A stretch of DNA of 64,000 nucleotides. It comes from Gnetum montanum. Lineage: Eukaryota > Streptophyta > Gnetopsida > Gnetales > Gnetaceae. The translations under genes and the position numbers were made by a program. Shown here in pieces: positions 44,219 to 56,924 of the stretch (positions are counted from its first letter, which is position 1; every line of letters begins with the position of its first letter). The notes under the pieces are model-generated. The model had not been told where the DNA came from, ran no database searches, and was given only the letters and a program-made list of their open reading frames with translations. The stretch is taken from the NCBI GenBank assembly GCA_015680685.1, contig MNCI01027262.1, positions 108,338 through 172,337 on the forward strand. The letters are read 5' to 3'.

Positions 44219-46980
44219 TCAGAAAGGAAATCCAAAAGGAACTCGAGTCTTTGGGCCAATTCTTCAAGAAATGAGACAATGGAATTTTAGAATTTTCACT
44301 AAGAGGGTCGGAATGGTCTATGGATCGATTTGAAAATCTTTCCAATTGGCTGATTTTGGAAACAACGAAAGGTGCGAACAAATGCACAAATTTCTAGTGA
44401 AATTGGCTTCCCACGTTTCATTTCGAAAATGTGTGGAGCTATATATAGTTTGGGTACGTAAATTATAATTTTTCGTCCGATTTTCAACTCTCAACTAGAA
44501 CATTCATTGTCGATTAAAATCTTACCTATTTTTACCTGCAAATCGCGTCCAATTTTACCTGTTTACTGCAAATTGCATCCGTGTCCAATCTTACCTGTTT
44601 CCTGCAAATTCCATCGGCATCCAATACTTTTTATTAACAGACGCTCCTCCTATTCCGCCTTTGATAAGGATTTGGATGCTTTGGTAGACTCTCCAAATGC
44701 CTTATTTTTCTCTTTGGGCTCTAAAATTCTTTGCTTCATCTTCTTTTCATGTGCAGGCAGTGACAAAGGAGGAGATGAGCATTTCTTCTAATGAAGGAGG
44801 TCTCATCTGCCCAGTCGGATTTCGGTGACTGGGTAGGAGACTTGCCTTATCAGATTCCAAATTACCCGTCGATGCAGTAGATGAGGTCTTTGCTTTTCCT
44901 GTTCGAGAATGAGTTGTTAGCCTTCCTTGCACTGCAAATCTATCATTTTATATTTTTCATCTTTTTTACTCATGGTCTTTCCTGGAAAAATCGATCGTTT
45001 CCTTCCACCCGAATCTGGATAGAGTATCTCCTGGCTTGCCAAGCGGTTCTCCTCCATCCTTAATTCTAGTTTTTGTTCTTAAAAAATTTGGATGATATTT
45101 CTTCAGTTCTTTAACTGCGAGCGCTATATGTCTTAGCTTTGTAAGCTTAGTGCACCGGCAACACAACTTGAATTTTTCCGCTAAACGTTCGCTCTTGGTT
45201 CGTAAGAATGCACTCACCTTATTTGCTTCTTTGCATGTATGATCATAATTGAGTGAGCATATCCTGCTTGTTTGTATCAGAATTGTTTCACTTGTTATTT
45301 TCCTCTTTTTTCCTGGTTGCTGTAAAGATTATAAATAGAAAAATTGTATGCTTTGTAATGTTTATATTAATAATATTAATATCACAAAACACAAAATATT
45401 CCAAAGTACAACTTTTTCTCCATCTCTAATCGTGATTCGTGAGTCCGAAATCTGCTTTTTTTCCCCTTCCGTCTTGCTTTTCCAGTTTGTGTGAGAACAC
45501 GTTCCTGTGTGATCTTTAGTAGTGGATTTTCGTATCAATTGAGTTGACTATTTTGCTTAGATTTACCTCTTTGATGATCTTTACTTTTTCATTTTAGTTT
45601 TAGTTTATTTTAGTGGATTGGTTTCGTATTTTTATTCATGGGCCATGGCCATCTAATGTTGCGTCTCTAATTTTATGTAACGGTCGTGATTCCGATCAAT
45701 CATAAATGCACATAACCTGTAAGGGAAGGGAAGTGGTTGGTTACAAAAGTGCTGTTAGGCCTCTCTCCCTCTGCAAGTGCAAACAGAATAGTCGAAGCAT
45801 ATACTTGTTCAAAGTTCAAACAAAATTTCAGCATCATATCCTTCCCAAATCTTTCTGGGAAGCCCTAGTCAACATCTAGAGTCAAACATGCAAGAGGCAT
45901 GAACTTAACCCACAACAACAAATTTGAAAACTCCGAAGACCCCGTCTTTGAATCTCCTGCTATCCCAACTATATAAAGAGAGCCCATAAGCCCAAAATGT
46001 GTCATGAATTTGCCGAGAGCATTACTAACAATGCAGAAGTAGATAGAGCTCTATGAAAATGGTGGTGGGGAAAGGATTCTTGATATCTATAAACTTTATT
46101 GGCTTATATGCTTGGTATTAGTTTTCTATGAAAATGTAACAATATTTTGTGGTTGGACTTGATTATTAGGGATGAGCCTCACCTCACGCCTTGCCTAAAC
46201 CACTCATCCAAATTATAAATAAATAGCCTGGCATTCCATAGTAATGTAGGCTCTCTCGTTGTTGGTGGTTTAGTTGTAGTAAGGACAGTAGGATTAAGAT
46301 TATGAGATTGATTGAGTGAAGTAGGGTTTGGTTAGTTTCAATTTCTTCCGTCTCACAAGCCAACTGTATCCTTCATGCCATCATCCTTCATGCCATCAAC
46401 AACCACGCCATCAACAACCCAAACTCGGGCTGCCACTTCAAGCCTTTGAAATTATTTTTTTCCTTTTTTGATTTAATGCATGCTGCAACCTATTGTTTAT
46501 CCTTTCAAGTTATTTTCTTCCCTTTCTAATTTAATGTATACTACAACTTATTGTTTATCCTCTGAAGTTATTTTCTTCCCTGATTTAATGCATGCTGCAA
46601 CCTATTGTTTACCCCCCTACAATAGGTTGTTTGAAGTACATTTGTTTATGATTTTTAATTTTTTCTATTTCTTATTCAAATTTCATATTGTTATTTTTAA
46701 ATTTATCACTATTTTTTATTTTAAATATTTTCCCTGACTCTATTATTGTTTTGCATTTTCAGATTTATGTCATTGAATGATATTTTAATGTTAAAGCTTC
46801 GAAAACATTTTTCTAAAAGCTCTTTGCTAGCAGAAAAAGAAAAAATAAATATCCTTAGTCACACAGTAATTTGGGTAATTGGTAAGTATATTTATTTGTA
46901 ATTTTTTTAAAAATTTATTTTAACTTTTGTAAAGAGTAGCAATAATATCTCATTTTTTAATTTTTACCATTAATATTTAC
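44219..46980. other. Non-coding left part of the insertion splitting the RIP gene
   Basis: AT-rich DNA with no recognised gene. A T-rich stretch with repeated TTTACCTG(T/C) words lies at 44520-44640. About three units of a 55-60 bp tandem repeat (CAACCTATTGTTTA and AAGTTATTTTCTTCCCT) lie at roughly 46440-46620. CATGCCATCA words are repeated at 46375-46410. Short ORFs are not supported. The transposon end of the hAT remnant probably lies in here but no terminal repeat could be fixed. Confidence 0.5.
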
Positions 46981-46989
46981 AGAGTCATA

Positions 46990-49640
46990 AAGATGAGCTT
47001 TATTCAAGACATAGATAGTAATGAAAATGAAATAGATAGTACTCTATTGAAGGAAAATGCATGAAGAAAATGTCTTAAATTGTAATGTGGAAATTTTGAA
47101 ACCATTTACAAAAGGTAGATTTATTTTGAAATCTTCATCAAAACAATTCGTAACACAATTAGACACTTATAGGAGTGGAGGAGGTGGAAGCAAAAGATGG
47201 AAGTGTCATGTATATAGCCATGAATTCACTGCAAGTGGAACAAAAATACATCATCATTTTTTTCAGACATTAGAAAATAAAACAGGAACAAGTGTTATTG
47301 CATGTAAATTTTCATATCTTGATATTCAAAAAGCTATGTATGACTATTTTCAAGCAAAGATTATGATAAAGAGCATTACTGTAAGTGTTCAAATAGAGGA
47401 AAGTAAAAACAAAACAAAGGAAGTTGTACAACCAGCAAAAAGAAAAGTGCTTAAACAAAAAGAAATAAGTTTTCAAGTTGAAAAAAAAAAAGCTGATGTC
47501 AGTATTGCAAAAATGTTCTATATAAATGGATTACCATTTAAACTTGCACATACTCCTTCATTCAAAAAAGCAATTCGTTGTGCCATTGAAGTAAGTGATA
47601 TTTTTAAATTTTAAATAATCATTTTTTATTTAAAATTATTAGTAAAATTAATATTTTTATATGGCAGGTCCATCTTATATCCCTTCAACTGAAGATAAAA
47701 TTCAAAATGATCTTCTTGATGAAAGGTATGAACTTAGCATGAAAAAGTTGGAGGAATGGAAGCAATTTTGGCAGCAAAGTGGTTGTTTTATTATAATGGA
47801 TGGATGAATTGATATTCATCAACGTCCATTAATTAATATTATAATTAGTTGTTAACTTAGACCATTTTTTTTAATACTACAGATTGCTCCAATCATATAA
47901 AAGATGCTAATTTTTAAGCCAAAGTATTAGAGACAGCAGTTGCAACTATTGGTTCAAGCAACATTATTCAAATTATAACAGATTCAGTTTGTAGATGTGT
48001 AGGAAAAATGATAAAAATGATTCATCTAAATAAATAATATTTTGGACTCCTTGTTGTGTTTATTCTATAAATAATACACTTCGTGATATTGGTAAAATTG
48101 ATTGGGTGAAAAAACTTAATATAGATGCAAAAGACATACAAATTTTCATTTGCAATCATCATTATTCAAATTCCTTGTTCATGGAATATAGCAAAAATAA
48201 AACTTTCAAAAAACCTATAGAAACAAGCTAATAGAATACAAAAATCTATATTGTGTGTTTTTTAGAAATTTGATTTATTAATGTTAAACTAATTATAAAT
48301 TTTATAAAACAGGTATGCTTCATATTTCATAATGTTGGAGAGAATGCAAGAGATACAAGAATCATTACAAACTATGGTTATAATCAGTATATGGAAGAAC
48401 TGGGGGGAAGCCAACACAACTATGGAAAAGAGTATTAGAGAAAAGATTTTATCAGATTGTTATCATGTTGTAACCTATTGTTGATTTCATCCGTTATGCT
48501 GATACAGATACACCTACATTAAGAGAAATTTATGTAATTTATGAAAATATGTTAACAGAAATTAAAAAAAGGGTTATAGAAATGGATAGCTCTCTTGATT
48601 TTTATAATGCTCAGTTACTTCCATTCATTCTGAAAAAATGGAATGCTACAAATACCCCATTGCATATGGTTGCATATGCATTCAATATTAAGTGGTATTC
48701 TTCAAAACATAGAGATAAAAATCTAACAAGGCCTTGTGATGATTTTGATGTAAGAATAGGTTTTTTAGAATATGTTAAACGATTACATTTACCTTGTGAG
48801 GCTAGCTTAATTAGAAAGGAATGGCTTCAATTTACTAAAGGACATACAAAAGCATTTAAATGTGAAGATGCTATACTTGATATGGATGGAATAATTGAAG
48901 AAGATCTAGCTAGATGGTGGAGTTTGCATGGTGAAGATACTCTTAGATTTCAAACTTTAGCAGTGAAGCTTTTTTCTCAAGTAATACGATCAGTTTTTTC
49001 ATTAAACATATAACAAATATTAATACATATTAAATTTCTTAATTAATTTATGAAATGTGATGTTTGAAAACTTGAAATAGTGATGTTTTATATATCATGC
49101 ATTCTCTAAACACCATGATTAATAGGCTATTAGGTCTTAAGTTTCAAATGAGTTTGTCTATTGATGAAGTTTTGAATAATTTATAAAATGAATCTTTTAA
49201 CAATGCAAAAATTTATTCTTTTTTGTTATCATTTATGTAGGTTGCATCTTCTTCTGTTGCTAAAAAAAATTGGTCAACATATTTTTTCGTTCATCGGATT
49301 AAAAGAAATAGTCTAACTTCAAAAAGAGCTGAAAATTAGTATCTGTTCATAGCATGATTATCTTAGAAGAAAGAAAGGAAATAAAATATAGACAATCACC
49401 TACTCTTCGTTGGGATGTTAATCCAAAAGATGATGATGTTCCAATAGTTGATGATAGAGAAAGTTATTCTACTGACTTAGTTAATGTTCTTGGAGCAATG
49501 AATCTTCATACTGATGATTCAATCCTTGATGAAGATGATTACCATGCAAATGATATTAATGACATAGAACAAAATGAAGCAGGTTTTACAAATTTACTCT
49601 TTAGAGTAGAGCAAGGAGAAAATATAGGCTAAAATTAGAA
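46990..49640 (+). mobile_element. Decayed hAT-superfamily transposase gene (DUF659-type)
   Basis: This is a cut-and-paste DNA transposase in fragments. ORF 47057-47614 (185 codons) is the N-terminal part with a zinc-finger-like C-H...H-H stretch (K-C-H-V-Y-S-H near 47200) and a basic linker. After a likely intron (47614-47670, ending ATGGCAG) comes a segment resembling DUF659, with F-I-I-M-D-G and H-Q-R-P-L-I-N near 47790-47830, and decayed D-x-A/W-x-P-C-like blocks at 47970-48060. ORF 48549-49013 (154 codons) covers the helical domain. N-W-S-T-Y-F-F-V-H-R-I-K-R-N at 49267-49310 is the hAT C-terminal dimerisation signature. An acidic tail ORF is at 49354-49632. Stops and frameshifts make it inactive. 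Confidence 0.8.
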
Positions 49641-49874
49641 TTTGAACAATGTGACAATTTCTAAGCTTTGGCAAAAAAAAACTCTTTTGTGATTTAAAAA
49701 GAGATAATTTTGTAACATTATCATATATATATATATATGATAATGCTAAAATATTTTATACTTGTTCATTGCAATCTTTTATGCAATTTTTAAGTATTAA
49801 CAATATTTTGAATTTACATTGTACTTGTTCTATATTCTACAATGTTTTTTATGTTATATGAGATTTTTTTTTTT

Positions 49875-49950
49875 AGGCACACGTACCCAACAGGTTCAGA
49901 ATTGGTCCCCACTTTTTTTTTGAGGCACACGTACCCAACAGGTTCAGAAT
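49875..49950. repeat. 28-bp direct repeat near the right end of the RIP-splitting insertion
   Basis: The sequence AGGCACACGTACCCAACAGG plus eight more bases occurs identically at 49875-49902 and 49923-49950, each preceded by a T-run. It lies 40 bp left of where RIP coding sequence resumes. It may be a transposon edge duplicated during insertion or repair. Confidence 0.9.
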
Positions 49951-49983
49951 ATTCCTAGCTTCCACGATTCGGATTCTTTTGAT

Positions 49984-50623
49984 GCGTAGATGACTACCTA
50001 TGGCTACAGGGCTGGAAATTACATTATGAAATACAACTGCAGCACGGCCATTCCTGAAGCCACCAAGTGGAAATTATCCACCAACGGCACCATCATCAAT
50101 CCTCGCTCCGGACTGGTGCTGTCTGCTGGGAAAGGCCAGAACAGCACCACATTGACTGTAGAGGAAACAGCTACGACGTGGGGCAAAGCTGGGGAGTGGG
50201 AGACGACGTATATCCGGCGGTGACGGCCATTTTAGGGTTTGAGGGTCTTTGCATGCAGGTGAGCCAAAACAAGAGCAGTGTCTGGATGGACGATTGTGTG
50301 TTCAGCTACGAGCAGCTGTGGGCAATGTACGGGACGGCACCATCCGCGTCTATAGACACAGCAGACTGTGCCTCACCTCCGACGGCCGCACGTCCGGGTC
50401 TCTCATCGTCATCCGTGCTTGCCAAGGTGGGCCGAACCAGCGCTGGTTGTTCAAGAACGACGGCTCTCTTATTAATCCCGGCTCTGGACTGGCCATGGAT
50501 GTGAGAGATAGCACTGTGTCCTTTCCTCAGATAATTCTGTATCAACCCACTGGCAATGATACCCAGCAGTGGGTGGGTGGCTGCCTTCTGATCAGGGGCT
50601 TTCACTCTCCTTATCCTCCTTAA
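49984..50623 (+). pseudogene. Type-2 RIP lectin B-chain, remainder (three frames)
   Basis: Continuation of the B-chain left at 44072. It holds the later ricin-B-lectin (beta-trefoil) repeats: a T-K-W at about 50059-50067, L-W near 50308-50313, Q-R-W near 50440-50448 and a final Q-Q-W near 50563-50571. The frame changes near 50205 and near 50328 and ends at TAA 50621-50623, so two indels separate the pieces. A TAG lies directly upstream of 49990. Lectin B-chains bind galactosides at the cell surface. Sequence quality and GC content are higher than the flanks, as in the first RIP part. It belongs with 41964-44218. Confidence 0.85.
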
Positions 50624-50950
50624 GTAATGGTTGTGGCTGTTCCCGTTATTATATCTTAAATAATATAGTCATTTTGTGTGTTCCTTGAGTGCCTTCTTCT
50701 GCTGGTTTGGATGCCACCGTGTTGATTGTGGCTGTTCCCGTTATTACATCTTAAATAATAAAGTCATTTTGTGTATTCCTTGAGTGCCTTGTTCTGTCTG
50801 GTTTGGATGCCACCGTGTTGATTGTGGCTGTTCACGGTTGTGGCTGTTCCAGTTATTACATCTTAAATAATAGAGTCATTTTGTGTATTCCTTGAGTGCC
50901 TTGTTCTGTCTGGTTTGGATGCCACCGTGTAATCGCTTATGAGAATAAAA
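50624..50950 (+). repeat. RIP 3' UTR with tandem repeat and poly(A) signals
   Basis: About three units of 95-110 bp start GGTTGTGGCTGTTCC or GATTGTGGCTGTTCC at 50629, 50724 and 50836, and end GGTTTGGATGCCACCGTGT. A 15-bp partial precedes the third. AATAAA signals are at 50757 (unit 2) and 50944. Confidence 0.85.
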
Positions 50951-51900
50951 TCTGTCTCTCAATGAGTCAGGAAGCATATGTTTCAATCGATTATTAAGAA
51001 TTTGGGAAACGAAATTAATACCCTCTGCTTTTGAGATGACTGAAAAAAAATTGGAAGACCCAATGGACTTGGGAAAAAAATTCGGTACATATTAAAAATT
51101 ATAGTAAAATAGGTTACCATTTTTAATTTTAAGTTTAAATTAATATCTATTCAATTGATTCTANAAGGTTACCATTTTTTATTTTAAGTTTAAATTAATA
51201 TCTATTCAATTGATTCTATGGGTCTTGAGCATAACTGGTATCTCCTAAAACACTTAGTTTCCTTTGAATTCGCGTTTCTAAATCCGCAAGAAATCAATGT
51301 CTGTTAAATAGATAGTATGGAATTTCGGACATGATAAAACTATAATTTCAATTTTATTTTTATTTTAAATTTTATATTTACTTTTAAGTTTAAATAAATA
51401 TTTTAAAAATCTAAAAACTGATGTAGACAAATGCAGAAGTGTAAACATGATTCCCGAGACAAAAGAGCTACAATGATCAAGAGAAAAGTGGATGCCATTG
51501 TTAAAATGCAACGTACCTGATGCCATTGTTAAAATGCAACGTACCTGTTTTGCGCAGCGGCAAGATTGGTGGCACAACAAAAGCAAGATCAGTAGGTCAA
51601 CGCAACGCAGCAAGATTGGCCATATAGCAACACAGTGATAGCAAATTTGGCCGTGTAGTAGCGCAGTGGTAGCAATATCTGTGGTGCAGCGCAGCAACAG
51701 CAAAATGGGCCATGTAACGACAACAGTGGAAGTCAAGGGTACTAGAAATAATGATGGGATGCCTACAATGGCAACAGATCTAGCAGAATCGCAGAGGAGA
51801 GACTGGGATGTAAAGTACCAGAGGTTACGTTCGTTTTCACCTATGGAAATGCCATGAGCCAACCTTAACAATGAAAAAGCAACCCCTTTATCCTACTCAC
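50951..51900. other. Non-coding DNA downstream of the RIP, with two local duplications
   Basis: An N at 51164 separates two nearly identical copies of about 58 bp (51107-51163 and 51165-51223, containing AGTTTAAATTAATATCTATT). A 28-bp unit, GATGCCATTGTTAAAATGCA plus eight bases, is doubled at 51491 and 51519. A loose CAGCGCAG(C/T)A repeat lies at 51555-51710. The ORF pair at 51365-51871 has no recognised domain. Confidence 0.6.
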
Positions 51901-53089
51901 GGGAGGGGTGGAGTGCTGGTGGTGGAATGGGGTGAGTGGGAAAGTGGTCATTGCTCATGTAACGGCAATCACTCCTGCTAGTTATCTAGTTATCACAGCC
52001 ACTCCGGCCAATACTTCCATTAGATTCTGCATGCCCTATCATGACTCTAAAATTCTTCCACTAGCCCATGGTAGGGTATTCCACAAAAGTTCTACCTATG
52101 TTTATCTAGATACTCATTCTTTTTACATAGGCAAATCGAGTGTAACCCATCTAGTTCTCTCATCAGGTTTGGGAGCTCTACATTAGTAACTAATTAAGGC
52201 CAATGTAGAGAGATATCAATCTTTGAGGAGCTCATAGATGCCCCAAGTATATCGAAAGCACATCAATCTAAGTATCTTTAATCCTACAAGAGCTATACTT
52301 GACCTATTATGTATAACATGTGATGCAAAAATATTCATGATCATATCACCACTCAAAGGTAATATGACCCCCTTGACTATGAATAATGTACATAGATATG
52401 ATCAAAATGTCTTCCCTTTACTATAATGTCATTAGGCTTTAGATCAACTACTTTCTTGGTGATTTCATGTGAGGTCGCATCATTCATGGTCATAAGTAAA
52501 TCAACCTTTGGGTTCATGACATACTTAAAGGTCCATAAAGGAAACCTATGTGAAATAACTATGTTATGTCTAGAAGGACTCACATGGTGAGAAAGCAAGG
52601 ATCCATTCACTCACCTGCTTCAGCTTAGTTGAATAGCACATGTATTATGAAATACATGCTATAGTAGAGAGCCTCTACTATAAGCGAGTGTATGTGTCTC
52701 TCTCTAATACCGTATGGACCTTGGTTTATTTACTATTCAAGAAAATAACCTAAGTTTCTTTATGTCATTGTGAAAGACAAAAAAGAAAAAAAAAACAAAC
52801 TCACATCTGACTTTATCTTTCTAGCCAATATCAATTGTGGGATCATTCACATTCAGTCTCCTTATAGAGACTTCATCTTGGTTTATGTATGAAGGTGATA
52901 CTTTGAATGTCTCATCCTTTACTTACTATTCTATAAGTGCCAAAGAGTGATTGTTCATGTAAGTGAACCAATCAACCTTGATGATATACTAGTGAGATCC
53001 ATATACATGCAAAAACTTATGTCACATATGAAAGAAAAAAACATTTGCATAAATAAGAATAGTTCTCAATACATGGTATAAGAAGTGAT
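51901..53089 (-). other. Probable 3' flank or LTR remnant of the copia element
   Basis: No gene is seen. The position, directly downstream of the copia RNase H on the minus strand, suggests 3' untranslated DNA and perhaps an LTR, but I could not find its ends or a second copy in the window. Confidence 0.3.
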
Positions 53090-55334
53090 CACTCATACAT
53101 GCAATCAAATTCTACGTAGCCCTAAGGCTTTAGCATCAACCATGGATACATCTCTAGGAATGGGCTTCATCAAAGGATCTCCAACCATATGACTCATAGA
53201 AATTTGTTGCAAGATCACTTCTCCTTTTGCCATTGCTTCTCAGAAAAAATTGTACTTTATTTTGCCATGGTACTTGGGATCCTTTGAATATGTAAGTGCT
53301 AACATACGATCACAATGGACTATCATTGGCCCTAATGCATTTACAACAATTCTAAGTACTTCAAGGAATCTCTTCAACCAAATGGCCTCTTGTATTTCTA
53401 CTAAACATGCAATAAACTCTATCTTCATTGTGGGGCAAAGCTACACAAGATTACTTCTTATTGCTTCAAGATATGATGTCACGATTCAACAAGAAAGCAT
53501 ACCTGAATGTTGATTTGTGTTCATCTAGGTCTCTACCCCAATCAACATCACTATAACTCACAAGATGCAAATCAAATCCTTGAAAACAAAGCACATAATC
53601 CATAGTCGCCTTCAAACAATAGAGAATCATCTTAGCTACTTTCCAGTGTGTAGTTCTAGGATTTGACTAGTAACAACTCACTAGACCTCTCGCAAAGCAT
53701 ATGTTAGGTTGAATACACATCATTGCATACATCAAGCTCTCGACTGCACTAGCATATTTCACATGACTTAATTTTTTCATGTCTTTGGAGTTTTGAAGAA
53801 TTGATTAAGGCTTATATTTTCACCTTTAGTAATGGGTGTATCAATGGATTTATAGTTGTACATTTTGAATATCTCACAAAGTTTCTTTAGGTAAGTTTCT
53901 TATGAAAAATCAAGACGTCTCCTTGAATGATCTCTTAGGATCTTTACACCAAGCACAAAATCTACTTCATCCATGTCTTTCATTCCAAAGTTTGAGGACA
54001 ACCACCTTTTTGTGATGACAACCATCAATTTGTCATTTCTACCTAGTAGAATATCATCCACATATAAGGGGAGGATAATGAAACTTTTATTAGGTCTTTT
54101 AACATACACACAATGATCTTCTTCAATCATCATAAATCCATTAGTAGTGACAACTTGATGGAAGCAAAAGTACCATTGTCTAGATGATTATTTTAGTCCG
54201 TAAATGGATCATCAAGGTCTACAGTCCTTGCATTTTTTACTATTGACTATGAATCCATGGGGTTGCATCATATAGATTTTCTCATCTCCATAGAGAAATT
54301 TAGTCTTAACATCTCTTTGGTAAAGTTCCAAATCAAGATTTGTAGGTATAGCCAAAATGAGATGGATAGAAGCAAATCTTACTATCAATGAAAAGGTTTC
54401 TTCAAAACCTATACCGTTTTATTGGGTATACCCCTTTACTATGAGGCATGCCTTATATTTATCAATGGAACCATGTGCCTTATGCTTAATTTTTAAGACC
54501 CATTTATTTCTAGTGGCCTTGCACCTAGGTGGAAGGTTAACCAAGTTCAAAACATGATTGGTCCTCATAAACTCCATTTATTCTATCATAACATTCATCC
54601 ATTTCTTACTAGTAGGTGATGAGAGAGCCTCATCATATGTATGTGGCTCAGTATCATCAGATCTATAATAAGTGCTTCCTCTTTAATCACAAAATGATGA
54701 TGAGGGATAATTATTTAGTTGCTCCTATGTAGTTGGGGTTCTTGGCCAAATTTTTCTTGCAAAGGTGATCCACTAATGGGTAAGTCACTCCCACTATTCT
54801 CAAGAGGTAAGGAATCTCTTTCTTACTTTCTACTAGTTTAATAGTAGCACCAAAATTAGAATCCTCCACTTCATAAAAGGAGAAATCTTTATCTATTTCC
54901 CTTTGATAATAAAAATTCTCCTCAAGAAACTTGACATCTCGTGACTCTATCTTAGTCATACTTCCATCTGGTAGTTTCCCAATGAACACATATACCTTGG
55001 AGTGATCAAGGTACCTTATAAAGATACACTTTTTTCCTCTAGGGCCTAACTTCCCATATCTATGAGGAGTATTGTGTATATATGCTACAAACCCCCAAGG
55101 CTACACATGATCTAGACTTGACTTTCTACCAATCAATAACTCATATGAAGTGGAAAGTATTCATTTACTTAGGACACGATTGAGGATGTAGACAATAGTT
55201 AATAATGCATCTTTCTAGAAATTGACAACGAGTTTTTCTTACACCATCATCAATCTTATCATGCCTAGTAAGGTATTGTTTCATCTCTCAACAATACCAT
55301 TCTATTATGGTAACAAGATTTCATGTTACTTTTT
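53090..55334 (-). pseudogene. Ty1/copia pol fragment: integrase end, RT, RNase H
   Basis: On the minus strand: a late-integrase piece with N-G-I-V-E-R (about 55300) and G-F-V-A-Y-I-H near 55090, then ORF 54989-54711 with the post-integrase S-R-D-V-K-F-L-E-E block. RT follows from about 54560 (N-K-W-V, V-K-G-Y-T-Q pieces) to ORF 54133-53900, which contains L-P-L-Y-V-D-D-I-L-L with the Y-V-D-D site intact and K-D-M-D-E-V-D-F-V-L-G. RNase H ends in ORF 53428-53240 (E-F-I-A-C-L-V-E, then H-C-D). Gag and the integrase zinc part are absent: the element is truncated at about 55335, where Athila-type DNA begins. Confidence 0.8.
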
Positions 55335-55344
55335 AGTTTTAATG

Positions 55345-56771
55345 TGAAAGAACCTTCATGGTTCCATGATGTAGACTCCCCATGGAACAATTGGAATGGA
55401 TGGATGGTGTTAAATCACTACTTAATATCATTAGAGAACTTATATATTATTAGTAGAGAACATTATCCAAGGACAAATTGGCATTTTGGTAATTAATCAT
55501 AATTTTGATAGTTGTATTTAATAATTTTCAAAAGTTTTCAGTAGCAGTTGGAAAAGATCTGAGATTTCTAATAAAAAAATGAAAATGGTAATAAAAAGTT
55601 AAAAGAATAATAAATAATGAATGAAAAGGAAAATATAAAAATAATTAATAAATTATCAAGAAAGTGAAAAACATATAAAAAACATTGTAAAACAAAATAA
55701 AAAAAATCATTTATCATCGTCAATATTTATGGTAGATGGATATCTCCTTGATGGCTAAGTTGGAAAGAGAAGATTTGAAATATAGAGCATGTCTATTGTT
55801 GATTAGAGGTATTAGTATTGTCAGTGGTTATTTGGGATTCCATGAATGCCTTGAGTTATTGGACATTAACTGATATGTGCTTTTGAGGGCTTGGTAAGTG
55901 GTAAATCATCATAGCCCTAGAAGTAAAGTTAAATGTATAATGTAAGGTCCTTCCCATAATGTCTAGAACTTAGTTTGTTGAGGCACATGCATGGGATTCC
56001 AATAGAGAACCTTTTCTTTTAGTTTGAATGTAACTTTCCTTATCCATGTAGCATGACATTGTTTATTATGTGCCTTGTGCACTTCATTCATCATTAGTGG
56101 TACTCTTCAATTTTATCTATCACATTAAGTATCATAAGTCATTCTTTTTGTGCTAGGTTAATGTCTATGTCAAGTTCACAGGTAGTATGAAGTGTAAAAA
56201 GATCAATTTGAATGAGAATCTTTGATAACTTTCTATGCACTAACTCATAAGGAGAGTAGCCTATAGGAAGTTTCCATGTTGAGCAACATGCCTAAAGGGC
56301 ATCATTGAGTTTGGTGTTCCAATATTTCCTATATATTTAAATGGTTTGTGTTAGGATTCTAATGATTTTCTATTTGTAATCTTTACTTGATCATTGGTTG
56401 GGGGTGATAAAGTATTGTGAGTTTGTGTTGAACCCCCAAGAATTATTTTAACTTGTGAAAAGTAGAACTTGTGCAATGTATTTTGTTGTCCAAAATTAGT
56501 GCTTTAGGCACACCAAATCTATTTACCAATTGTTATTGAAAATATCGAGCTATCATTGTAGATGTATAATTAGATATGGCTACAGCTTCAGCCCACTTGG
56601 TATAGTCATCAATATCAACAATAATGTAGGCTTTTCCATTAGACATGGGAGTGATGGATCCCATAAAGTTAATAACCCAAAGGTTGAAAGGCTCTAGTGG
56701 TTGAATCCACTACTGAAATCCTTCCATTCAGGTGGTTATTCCTTCATCTCATTGACATTTTTCACATGAAT
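55345..56771 (-). pseudogene. Athila-like integrase fragment (F1) fused to RIP sequence
   Basis: It is colinear with element A 24240-25580: the A-rich strip (55560-55700), the GGATATCTCC... block and the integrase core, including GTGATGG(A/G)(A/T)(C/T)CCATAAAGTTAAT (56651-56672) and GGCTCTAGTGGTTGAATCCAC (56690-56710). It is broken by stops and has no long ORF. It ends abruptly at about 56771, where RIP B-chain sequence begins on the other strand. Confidence 0.75.
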
Positions 56772-56924
56772 AACTAGTTCTTGTTATTCAAGAGTGATGG
56801 CTTGCTCCTCAATCTTAGCTTTGGCCTAGTCATGGATGTGAGAGCAAGTGATGTGTCTCTTTGCCAGCTCATTCTATATTCACCCACTAACAAGGCTAAC
56901 CAATAGTGATTGCCTTTCTTTTGA
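56772..56924 (+). pseudogene. C-terminal fragment of a RIP lectin B-chain (copy 1)
   Basis: The plus-strand frame reads L-F-K-S-D-G then, at 56826-56845, [10 protein letters not shown], matching the last beta-trefoil repeat of the RIP at 50450-50570 (the G-L-A-M-D-V-R stretch). It ends L-P-F-F then TGA (56922-56924). A TAG (56904-56906) and a TGA (56907-56909) stand where the final Q-x-W motif is expected. Only about 50 codons remain, so this is a gene relic. It is distinct from the main RIP, which ends differently. Confidence 0.75.

Noticed and set aside
43741..44274. 177-codon plus-strand ORF overlapping the RIP
   Set aside because: It is an alternative frame of GC-rich RIP coding DNA. The RIP frame has domain support; this one does not.
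44449..44465. TGGGTACGT as a possible inverted partner of the 28-bp repeat at 49875, marking the left end of the hAT element
   Set aside because: Only about nine bases match and no flanking 8-bp duplication was found.
51365..51871. 168-codon minus-strand ORF
   Set aside because: Composition follows a CAGCA-rich degenerate repeat and it has no recognisable domain.
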